Shown: piece by piece, positions 18,056-26,385 of the stretch
How the letters are laid out: every line of letters starts with the position of its first letter
How positions within the stretch are numbered: the first letter of the stretch is position 1
Assembly (NCBI GenBank): GCA_049999765.1
Contig: JBNGIQ010009009.1
Location: 1-30,252, forward strand
Reading direction: 5' to 3'
Source of the DNA: Phaeoceros laevis
Taxonomy: Eukaryota; Anthocerotophyta; Anthocerotopsida; Notothyladales
DNA: 30,252 nt
Notes under the pieces: model-generated
What the model was told of the DNA's origin: nothing
Databases searched by the model: none
The model's input: the letters and a program-made list of their open reading frames with translations, nothing else
Made by a program: the position numbers and the translations under genes

Positions 18056-19369
18056 TTTTAGGCCCCCTCAAAATAGCGACCATTCGGAGAAACCGTTTCA
18101 ATGGAGACCGTGTTTGCTCACTCGAGCTGGCCTCCTTCTTGCCATGCTTTGGATTAGCATCATCTTCATGCGCATCGAAGTGCGCATTGGCCATTTCATA
18201 CCGCTCTGCAGCCAAATACACATCTTGCATGGTATAAGTATCCCCAATATCATAAAACATGCGATCCTTAATTTTTGCATACAACTCCGGGTGAGACTTG
18301 AGCACCCGTAAGAACTTCTGGGCAGCTGCCTTCGAGGCCATACCACCTGTATCCTGAATCAGTCTACACACCCTAGTGTACAGCATCTTCAAAGTCTCTC
18401 CCTTCTGCCACAAAATATTTCTCAACTCTTGGATCTTCTGTGTATTTTTCGCAGGAAACTCCCTCTGCAGTATCGTGAAAAATGCCCCAACAAGGTCAGG
18501 GTCAACTGGCACCATTACCGTCCACGGGTGCTATTCCCTGAGTGGCAGCTACCAGCTGATCAGGTGTAAGTACGACTGTAGTTGGTGCTAGCGTGGTAGC
18601 ATTACTAGCAGCATGTGCTGCCACAGCAGCCCGCAATGCTGTTTGTGTGGCAGCCCCAATAGCAGCAGCATATGCCGGGTTAGGCAAACTGAGATCTCGC
18701 AGCAACGCAGACTTATGCTCCTCATACAGCACATGTGCTTTATCAGTAACATACCTCGCAAGCATTTTGAAAGCATGTATACCTCTAACTGTAGTGTTGC
18801 TGCAACTTCACTTCCCACTCATCCATCATAGAGTAGAGGCATGATTTAAATTCCCTTAAGAGCACAGTGCCCGGCCTACCAGAGAACCTATCAATTTTGG
18901 TGATACCAATGTACCCACCGGAATCCATGATGCTACACCTAGCCTGCAGAGTTGGACGACCAAGATTCAGTTGATGATGGCCTTGTGAGTCATAAGGAAG
19001 CTCCTCCTCCTTCTCCTCTTCACTGGATCGCTGGCTCGGTGATGATGACCTGCTGGCACTCGGTGATGACGACCTGTTGGCACTCGGTGACCTAGAACTG
19101 CGGTTAGAAGAACAGTTGGACGTTATTGAGGATGCCCGACTCGATCCCGACACTGCCTCTCCTTGGCTCACTTCAAACCCCAGCTCTTCGTGGCTTTCCG
19201 ACTGCAGGCTGTTCGACCCTTGGGAAAGCCCTGAACCTTCCGGCTTTGCTCCCAGCTGCTGAGACGCAATGCGATAATGAACTGGCTCCCTCCGGCTTGA
19301 TGTCCTACTCCAGTAAGATTGCTCTGTGGCCTCACTGCTCCCAGGAACATCCTGAGACGAGCCAGCCAT
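18056..19369 (-). pseudogene. Ser/Arg-rich retrotransposon gag-like gene, two frameshifts
   Basis: Minus-strand coding from ATG at 19369. Part 1 (19369-18785) is Ser-rich with SRSSSPS-type repeats and an acidic patch, then IDRFSGRPGTVLLREF. A one-base shift near 18788 leads to part 2 (HAFKMLARYVTDKAHVLYEE, Ala-rich linker, to 18502). A second shift near 18507 leads to part 3 (DPDLVGAFFTILQREFPAKN, LRNILWQKGETLKMLYTRV, KFLRVLKSHPELYAKIKD). Part 3 matches the pattern of retrotransposon capsid (Retrotrans_gag) domains: a Phe-Pro start, L..L.Q..GE.L..LY.R, then F...L. No zinc knuckle, protease or RT follows, because homology ends near 18056 at the 61-bp repeats. It is probably an orphan gag of a Ty3-type element. 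A former host gene derived from gag is possible. Confidence 0.6.
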
Positions 19370-19889
19370 GGCACCTGCTCAAGCACTGCATGCACAGAGG
19401 ACATCTGTGGTAAGTGGCAGGTATCATGACTGGAAATCTTTGCAGCACTCAAGGTGCGTGCACGGGCAAGAAAACCCAAATACCCAATGATCGTAGCTCA
19501 GCAACACTACAGTGATTGCTGGCTCCGTGGAAACGGAGAGTCTTAGCTAGTAAACACTTGGATGCTGATAGCAAAAACCTGCTGAGCAGGTGAGTCACGC
19601 TTAATCTTCGGGCAAGAAATCGAACACACACGCAATCAAATTGAGTCGCGAGATGCAAGGTTCCAGGCGCCAGCATGAAAGCGTAGCGCTGCCTAGGTCA
19701 AAAGACTAGCTAAGACTACCTATGGTGGAGGCCAGAGCTCCTTTGAATACCACTCTCTCTAGCTTGTGCCATTGCCGCCGCCAGCCAAGGATGGCCTCGA
19801 GTAGCCGGGCATTGATGAAGCCCGCACGCCGGTTGGCAAAATGCGGCTGTCCGCAAACAGCAGCCATGAACTGAAAAGTCACGTAGCAC
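19370..19889. other. Stretch without supported gene
   Basis: Upstream of the gag-like gene on the minus strand. Only short overlapping frames are present (up to 75 codons). No PBS, TATA box or LTR end can be identified with confidence, although this would be the place of the leader if 18056-19369 is a retrotransposon gag. Confidence 0.4.
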
Positions 19890-20060
19890 CTGCTCCCGTC
19901 GCGAGTGCAAGCTTGAGCGTATGAAAATACGCTAACTAANNNNNNNNNNGAGCGTATGAAAATACGCTAACTAATTGAGCTACTTCATCATGCAAACTCA
20001 AGTACCTACTCTCGTCGCGAGTGCAAGCTTGAGCGTATGAAAATACGCTAACTAATTGAC
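19890..20060. repeat. 81-bp tandem repeat with a GCGTAT-GAAA-ATACGC hairpin, broken by the gap
   Basis: The sequence CGTCGCGAGTGCAAGCTT followed by GAGCGTATGAAAATACGC and TAACTAA is repeated. The hairpin occurs at 19917-19932, 19952-19967 and 20033-20048, and the last two are 81 bp apart. GCGTAT and ATACGC are perfect 6-bp arms around a GAAA loop. The ten Ns lie between copies 1 and 2, so the true copy number is not known. Confidence 0.9.
19940..19949. other. Assembly gap (10 N)
   Basis: Ten undetermined bases between two copies of the same repeat. The left and right flanks both carry GAGCGTATGAAAATACGCTA, the usual sign of a collapsed tandem repeat. The gap length is probably arbitrary. Confidence 0.95.
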
Positions 20061-20508
20061 AAGCTTCTAAATGCAAAATCAAGTAAAAAGCCCCCTCAAT
20101 ACCGCTGTCAACTACACATGAAGCTAAGGCATACGGCTGACTGAGATGCAGTGCTGCAGCCTAACACCTCCCACGTTGCAATCCTTAGGCGTGCCCTTCT
20201 ATCACCGTGCCAATTGGGAACGCCCTTCCCCGCGACAGACGGCCTCCCATCCTGCACTGCGATCCTCTAGCGTGCCCATCTTGTGTTTTCGACTTCCCCA
20301 GAGGTGTTCTGGGAGCATTGGGCTTCCCCCACAGTCGTACCTATCAAACCTTTAAAGCCATACAAGGCTGTTTAGGGGGCCTTAGGCTTCCCCTACGGTC
20401 ATACCTGCTAGACCTTCAAAGCCTTTAACTTGTACGCGAGCATTCACCAAAGTGCAAACACCATCAACAAACCCATGGCCATCACAACAATGTAAACACC
20501 AACCATAG
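20061..20508. other. Stretch before the EVP-repeat gene, with one diverged repeat
   Basis: Two related segments, CTTCCCCCACAGTCGTACCT (from 20322) and CTTCCCCTACGGTCATACCT (from 20388), are each followed by a similar A(A/G)CCTT.AAAGCC stretch. They form a diverged direct repeat of about 66 bp. No gene is supported. The region could hold an intron or 5' exons of the following gene, because that gene has no clear ATG at its open left end. Confidence 0.45.
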
Positions 20509-22498
20509 CATCCTTCGACCTCGGAGTGCTCTGGCCAGGGGGACAGCCTGCCTACATCGCCTCGTGGCTTGGATCCCAGCAGTGCCTCAGACCTACAACT
20601 TGAAGTACGCAAATCAGAGGACCCCGAGGAGGTGGAGATGCCTTCCCACTACAAGCCGACGTCCTTGCCTGATCCATCCATGTTCCCAAATCTCAAGGTT
20701 TTTGTACGGCCAACAGAGCCAGCTGATCCCAATGCTCCCAATCCTGTTGCAGTTGCAATTGAGAGGTTTGATATTGACCCTTTGCCTGTAGGGCCCGACG
20801 GGCTCCTCTCGGTATGCCTGAAGCCTCCAGGAAGTTGGCCACCTACCTCTCAATTTGTGTACACCGATTTCAAGGTTGATTTGACGCATGTTCATTTCAT
20901 AGCATTTGGCCTGCCTACTAATGGGTTGGACTGTAGGAGTTCAAAGTCTATGAAGAACATTGGGATCTCACCCCGACTCATGTCATACTTCTTTGGGGCT
21001 AGAGGTAGCCGCAAGGCTGGCTACAAATTTGAATGCATGCTGAACAGTGAAGGAGAGCGCCACAGATCCTTCATTAAATTCGCAAGGGCTTTGCATGACC
21101 GGGTTTTTGGGCCCAACAGCGAGATTTGGCATAACGAGCTCACATGCTCAGTTTGCCAATCTGGACGCCATCCACAATCCTTTACAGCCTGAGCCTCCTG
21201 CCTCTCAATTTGCAAGTCTCCCACTTCCAGACTTCATTTCAAGTAGCCAGATGATTGATGTTGCCATGCAGGGATGTGAAGTACATACAGAGGGAAGTGA
21301 AGTACCTGCCTCCTCATCTGAAGTACCGAAGGTTATAGCTGAAGGAGGTGAAGTACCCAAGGATGTAGATGTAGTACACATGTAGAAATGTGAAGTACCT
21401 AGCTCCTCACCTGAAGTACCGAAGGTTGTAGCTGAAGGACTTGAAGTACTGAAGGTGGTGGATGAAGTACCCAAGGTGGTGGGTGAAGTACAGAAGGTGG
21501 TGGATGAAGTACCCAAGGTGGTGGGTGAAGTATTCAAGCTGGTAGATGAAGAACCCAAGCTTGCAGCTGAAGTACTTGAAGTACCTGCAGCCACACATGA
21601 AGTACTCATGGGAGTTGCTGAAGTACCTGCAGCCACAGATGTAGTACTCAACGTTGGAGATGAAGTACTTGCCTCAACACAGCAGTACTTGTCACACCCA
21701 AAGTACCAGGGGTTCAATTGGAAGTATCTGCAGATGAAGTACCCGAAGTACCCACAGATGAAGTACCAATGCTGGGCTCCGAAAGTACCTGAAGAAGTTG
21801 ATGCTACAGGTGGGGATGAGGATGAGGATGTTGATGATGAAGGTGAGGATGTGGCAGGGTACTGTAGTGCACATGAAGGTGGTGGAGATGCTATTGGGGG
21901 AGATGATGAGACCGAGTACTTGAATGTAGATGAGGAGTCACCGGACGAAGATGATGGGGGTGAAGACCTGGCTGATGAAGAGGTGGCTAGTGGTGGTGAT
22001 GACGTGAGTGTGAGAGGAGGCTTGCCAGATACCACGCCTGCAGTAGACGCTGATGTGGACTCTGATGCGTCTTCCAAGACTCAGTTGTCGAGCGCATGTG
22101 ACATTGTCGGTGAGGATGAGGGTGACAATGATGATGATTCCAACAGCGAAGATGAGTCCAGTAGCGATGATGATGTGATCATCGTGCCTGCACCTACCAT
22201 TACACTGACACGCAACACAAGGAGTGGAATTGCTGGGACAAATTTGAAGCTGCTGCAGCCAAAGACGGAGCCTGTGACACCTCTCAAAGGGGCCAAACTT
22301 TCCACAGGTAGTGCTGTGCTCGACACAACCCCCAAACGTGTGGGTGACACCTTTTCCTTGAGTCAGAGTGAGGACATGGATGTGGAGCCGACACAAGGAG
22401 GTCGAGGAGTGGGAGGGCGCAAGCGGGCTGGAGCGGCTGTGAACAAGGGTGTTGCGGCCAAGCGGGGACGGGGTAGGGGTGGGTTTTGGCGTCGGTAG
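20509..22498 (+). pseudogene. Acidic EVP-repeat protein with basic AT-hook-like tail, broken
   Basis: Part 1 (frame 1, open from 20509, to about 21150) is a globular-looking domain of about 190 residues: FPNLKVFVRPTEPADPN, VAIERFDIDPLPVGPDGLLS, FVYTDFKVDLTHVHFIAFGL, SEGERHRSFIKFARALHDRV. I do not recognise it. After a frameshift between about 21120 and 21190, frame 2 carries PPASQFASLPLPDFISSSQ and then a long series of EVPKV-type repeats (21280-21780). An acidic Asp/Glu-rich region follows (21800-22190). A Thr/Pro segment and a basic end containing KRGRGRGG, resembling an AT-hook or RGG tail, complete it. A TAG at 21383-21385 interrupts the repeats. No ATG is found at the left end, so an upstream exon is likely. 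The architecture suggests a nuclear chromatin-associated protein (inference). Confidence 0.6.
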
Positions 22499-23663
22499 AC
22501 TCTACACCGCAAGGTGACACCTGGCATTACTTCCCTTTGTTTTTTGGTGACTGTACGTCCATCTTGACCTTTCCATCTTTATGTGCAGAGCCTAGCAGGA
22601 GCGCGAGTTCGAGTGAGGAGTGAAGCTCGTGTTTTTTTTAGGAATCTGCAGTTACAGCTAGGATACAATCGGCAGTTACCCTTTTTTTAGTTACCTGCAT
22701 ACCCAACTACTTTGCGCCTTGACAGTGGGTTACATGATATTCTTTGCTTTTTTTATGGCAAACTACAGTCTACAGGTTGAGTGATACACTCAACGTGCAA
22801 TATACTGCAGCCTTTTTCAGATCTGTTGCCATCACTCTACCTTACTCCATGCCTATTTGACATTACTCATTTGACATTTGGGCTCACGTGTTGTGTTTCT
22901 TGGTTGCAGCCACCAGGATTCCATGGCACCTCATGTCTGCTTAGCAGGTGTTCTCGGCAAAGGGATTGGGGTTCATAAACACCATCGATACTGAAATTAC
23001 ACAGTGACAGTCAATTTTACATACTTAAATACTGCTGATTCTTTCTTACACAGGATACATGTCCACCAGGGCTTCGTGATCTGCGGCGCGGCTTCTCTCT
23101 CTTCCAGCCCACCCTCTCTCTTCTATTTTGCCCTATTTTCTAAGCTTTTGGCTATGGCGGCCCGGTCAACGGCCTTTTGACCGACTGTCCTGTCTCCATC
23201 TCTTTGGCGCCACACCTGCTATAACCTGCCATTGATCTGCCATTCTCTCCTCTGCAAATCTATATGCTCCGCGTCGGTTTCTGCCCATTATTCTCACCAT
23301 TCAGCACGCATCTTACATTTCTACGCCTCACCATTACCTCTGCCTCTATGCCTACACGCCTTAAAACCCAGCAACCCACCCACACTCTCCTCACTTCTAC
23401 GTCTCACATTCCTGTCTCTACTTGTATCGCCCTCGCTTTACTTGTTTTCATTTCACGTTGCTGCCGCACTTGCTTTCTCTCGTTTCCTTTTGTTGTTTCC
23501 TTTTGTGTGCTACAACAGGTTGCTACCAGGAGATACATGCTGTCATCATTGAGTCTCGATTATATTCAAGGTTGCCACATTAAGCCCGCTGAGAATTTCC
23601 TACTGGCCTGGAATTACAAGAAGTTGTGAGGAGGTAGAGGGACCTAGGGTGACACGGCGTGTA
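22499..23663. other. Intergenic stretch, no supported gene
   Basis: A/T-rich up to about 22760, with several runs of seven or eight T, then mixed sequence. A 17-bp scrap, GATACATGTCCACCAGG (23054-23070), matches the conserved MY-DVL part of the minus-strand PPR units and may be a relic. A CT-rich stretch at 23085-23140 and short open frames at 23232-23629 have no recognisable content. GTAGAC at 22496 with TGTGCAG at 22581-22587 could form a small intron that would hardly change the end of the EVP-repeat protein. Confidence 0.4.
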
Positions 23664-23795
23664 ATGGTGACCACTCGCAGTGGACGCACCACTACACCTG
23701 CTCCGGCCCTTCCCACAGAGGACAAGCTCATCGATGCTGTCTACAGAATTGCTACAAGTAGTGGAAGGCAGGCAGAAGCTCTATCCATTTTCTAG
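23664..23795 (+). CDS. Short MVTTRSG reading frame (43 aa), possible first exon
   Basis: The ATG at 23664 begins MVTTRSGRTTTPAPALPTED and continues with a helical segment (DAVYRIATSSGRQAEALSIF) before a TAG. The N-terminus resembles MVVTRSG at 27781, which is also followed by Pro-rich sequence. Both lie upstream of a hybrid-binding domain on the same strand (24531 and 29156). It may be a first exon whose splice site I cannot place. Alone it would be a 43-residue peptide of unknown role. Confidence 0.35.
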   Translation: MVTTRSGRTTTPAPALPTEDKLIDAVYRIATSSGRQAEALSIF

Positions 23796-23972
23796 CTACA
23801 AGAGCCGGAAAGGAGGTTACTTCCAAACTCATACGCCGCATTCTTATATCTCTCCTTTATGAAGGTCATTGGAGTTCGCACACGATGTGACTGGTCAGGT
23901 ACAGCCCTATAGCTTCCTGTTATTACATACTGACACCTTAGATAGATACTGAAGTACAACAAGAAAAAATTT

Positions 23973-24050
23973 GGGAGCTTGGTGGGCAGCTGCCTTGTGG
24001 GAGCCTGGTGGGAAGCTACCTTGTGGGAGCCTGGTGGGCAGCTGCTTTGT
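23973..24050 (+). repeat. 26-bp tandem repeat, three copies, derived from PPR sequence
   Basis: Units 23973-23998, 23999-24024 and 24025-24050 of the form GGGAGC(C/T)TGGTGGG.AGCT followed by (G/A)C(C/T)TTGT. The third runs into ACAAGTACGC, so the unit corresponds to the VGSCLVD codons of the PPR motif. Because 26 is not a multiple of three, the coding sense was lost on amplification. Confidence 0.9.
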
Positions 24051-24183
24051 GGACAAGTACGCAAAATATGGTGAGTTGGAAGGTGCACGCCAGATTGTTG
24101 ACAGCATGGCCACAAAGGATGTGGGGGCATGGACAACGACGATCACTGGGTATGATGCTTGTGTGAAGGTCGCAAGGCACTAG
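24025..24183 (+). pseudogene. PPR fragment on the plus strand
   Basis: Reads LVGSCFVDKYAKYGELEGAR, then QIVDSMATKDVGAWTTTITG, that is one L motif and part of an S motif of the same PPR family as pseudogenes A and B, but in opposite orientation. The match ends near 24150, and the open frame closes at 24183. It is an isolated scrap, probably moved by transposition or by repair, and cannot function alone. Confidence 0.75.
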
Positions 24184-24530
24184 CTTGTTTTCTCAGGAGA
24201 TGTTCAAGGCAATAGATGGCAGCATACGTTAGGACTACAGGAACAGCAGTATTGTAGTGGCTGTTGCACTAAAAGATGATCTCCATATGGGAATTTGGTG
24301 CATTACACGAAATTACGATGCTAGGGAGTTCAGCAACACACCAGGGGCGCCAGATTCGGACCCACATGGGTTTTGAGCATTGCGAAAGTCATAATTTTCT
24401 GGAGGGTGCAATTTGCTTACATTCGTAGGGTTGTAAAGACTGCACAGGCATAGCAGAATAGCAGAACCTGGGACATAAAGCTTTGGAGCATACGTAAATT
24501 GGTAGATTACAGGGGCTGGTTATAGGCAGA
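24184..24530. other. Spacer, nothing recognised
   Basis: No open frame, repeat or RNA gene is supported here. The content is of average base composition with scattered stops in all plus-strand frames. Confidence 0.4.
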
Positions 24531-24743
24531 ATGCAACCCCACAGAATCCCACCTGTACGGCCTCCCTTCTACATTGTCATCAAGGGAAGGATGCTCGGTA
24601 TTTATCAATCCTGGGACACCTGCAGTGCACAGATTCATGGTTTCAGGGGTGCAACCTTCAAAGCCTTCCCTAACTTAATGTTAGCCCAAGCATATGTTGT
24701 TGCTACTCTCGGGACAGGGGCCACACTACCATTCTTTCCCTGA
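24531..24743 (+). CDS. RNase H1 hybrid-binding (Cauli_VI) domain reading frame
   Basis: A 70-codon frame whose residues 12-50 match the N-terminal RNA-DNA hybrid-binding domain of eukaryotic RNase H1 (Cauli_VI family): FYIVIKGRMLGIYQSWDTC then SAQIHGFRGATFKAFPNL and an Ala-rich helix start. Visible hallmarks are Y.V..GR..GIY.SW, the Cys after Trp, G(F)xGA.FK.F and the following helix. The family binds RNA-DNA hybrids and double-stranded RNA. No catalytic RNase H domain follows within 300 bp. The next coding sequence is the F-box/C2H2 gene, whose first visible exon begins at a splice acceptor ending 25036. The domain could be an exon of that gene or a stand-alone remnant. No damage is seen in the domain itself. 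Confidence 0.75.
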   Translation: MQPHRIPPVRPPFYIVIKGRMLGIYQSWDTCSAQIHGFRGATFKAFPNLMLAQAYVVATLGTGATLPFFP

Positions 24744-25036
24744 AACCAAACTTAGTAGGGCCAACCAGTTAGAACGAGGTTGTCCGCTGAGAAGGTGCTG
24801 CAACAATGTGACTGTGCCATTCTGCAAAATTTTAGACTAGAGCGGAGCGGATTTGCTGGCTTATTGGTCTGTCCATTGGCACGTCGGCACACGTTGCCTG
24901 GAGACCATTACCCACAGTCATGGATGGTTCTGGAATGCAGTGGCTTTTTAGCCCCCATGTCATCGCAGCTGCCACATATACAAGGGCACCAAGCAAGTAA
25001 AACCGTAACCGTGTAGCAACCGTCCTTCCCTCGCAG
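24744..25036. other. Possible intron ending at a splice acceptor
   Basis: Ends CCTTCCCTCGCAG at 25024-25036, a good pyrimidine-rich 3' splice site directly before the open frame of the F-box gene. No convincing donor is located after the hybrid-binding domain. The stretch contains no supported coding sequence. Confidence 0.45.
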
Positions 25037-26304
25037 GCAGACACTGACCTGTCCACTGATACTGTTGATGAAGACAATGTGGGAATTCATGGGGCTAACA
25101 ACGAGCAAGCCACGCTATATTCCGATGTCAGCTCCTCTTCGTATATACTCTCTTGGGATACATTACTGCCTGATATTTTATGGGAGGAGGTAGCCTTTTT
25201 ACTCCAACCGCTTGATCTCTTCTTCCTCAGTATAACATCTTCCACCATGTTGCGCCTCCTTTGTTCACAGCCTTCCTTGCAGCCTATTGTGATCTTTGGA
25301 GGATGTTCACATGCCCGCGATATTTCTGCATCATGAAGTCCGAATGGCATCAGGAGATTCACTACAGGCGGGCACACACCGGTCTTATTACTCAGCAGGA
25401 GGCCCACACATACCTGAGGATACTTGATGACTTGATAGATGAATGGGGACCAGAATTCTGCCACTTTGATGTCAATGAATGGTCCGTCCCTCAGAGGATC
25501 AGAGAGTTAGATTGGTTTGAACTCAATGGGGATTTCAGACTATTTTTCCGCATTTGGAGGGATGAAGATTGGAATCTATGGAATGATTATCTTGATGATA
25601 CGGACTACAACAATATGTTGTTCTCTTATGATGAGCAGAATCGGGGATGGGAAGCAACTACAATTCAGGACCTCTCTGACACAATTCTATCCCATATTTT
25701 CTGCTGTCTATCATTCAAAGACATTCTTAAGCTCAGAGCAGTCTGTCACAAGTTTAGTAGAATTACAAACCAAACAGACTTTGCTATATCCTACATTCAG
25801 AAAAGGGGAGAAACAGATTGTGTCAAATGCTCTTTTTGTCACCAACTCTTTGCCACTACGTCTCATTTGGAGGTCCACCATCGCTTTGAGCATGCAGGGG
25901 ATATCACCAGCCATGAACATCAAGTCTACATGAGGATGCTCAACACATATCACTTTACCAATGATTTGGATGACTTTTGTTGCACTCCGAGCACTTGGGA
26001 ATACCTCTTCACCAATGACGAAGAGGCCATCTGCATTTATGAGGACTACTCGAGACCTGCAGTCACCATCCCACAAATGTTTCAAGACCTTCAGGCCATG
26101 TGGGGAGATACTGATTGGAAACGATATCAGAATATACTCTTTGAGGAGATGATGGACTACAATTCAAGACAACTTGAGCAGACACTTACACAGGATGAGC
26201 TCAACCATATAGGAGACATGTCGGAATACCAGCAAGACCAACGGGACATAGAAGATTCCAGGTCCTCATGGAATTCCATCCCGGACTACATGTCGGATGA
26301 CTGA
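25037..26304 (+). pseudogene. F-box/C2H2 zinc finger protein with a duplicated module, one frameshift
   Basis: From a splice acceptor at 25036, frame 2 reads an acidic start and a first F-box (LLPDILWEEVAFLLQPLDLF, 25163-25261). Frame 1 then takes over (between 25240 and 25340) and runs to TGA at 26304. Its content is HQEIHYRRAHTG (remnant zinc finger), EFCHFDVNEW, RIWRDEDWNLWNDYLDD, then a second F-box (QDLSDTILSHIFCCLSFKDI, LRAVCHKFSRI, about 25657-25770). An intact C2H2 finger follows, C-x2-C-x12-H-x4-H (about 25829-25890), then DFCCTPSTWEYL, DTDWKRYQNILFEE and an acidic tail. The halves align: QEIHYRRAH with LEVHHRFEH, DEDWNLWNDYL with DTDWKRYQNIL. F-box proteins recruit substrates to SCF ubiquitin ligases. 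The frameshift strikes the first zinc finger. A real spliced gene with a tiny intron there is the alternative. Confidence 0.7.
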
Positions 26305-26315
26305 TCTCCAAGTCC

Positions 26316-26385
26316 TGGATCTGCTACCATTCAGGTCTGCTTGCCATGACTGGATCTGCTGCCAATCAGGTCTGCTTGCCATGAC
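26316..26385. repeat. 35-bp tandem dimer
   Basis: Units 26316-26350 and 26351-26385 (TGGATCTGCT followed by CAGGTCTGCTTGCCATGAC) differ at two positions. A further stretch of CTATGTCTGCC-type 12-13-bp units follows at 26415-26455. Both lie just 3' of the F-box gene, in its probable 3' untranslated region. Confidence 0.85.

Noticed and set aside
21205-22077. 290-codon minus-strand frame rich in Ser and Thr opposite the EVP repeats
   Set aside because: It is the complement of a repetitive acidic coding sequence, where GAT/GAA codons read as Ser/Thr/Phe codons on the other strand.
23232-23629. Overlapping plus-strand frames of 106 and 121 codons
   Set aside because: CT-rich low-complexity sequence, two frames equally open, no domain and no start context.
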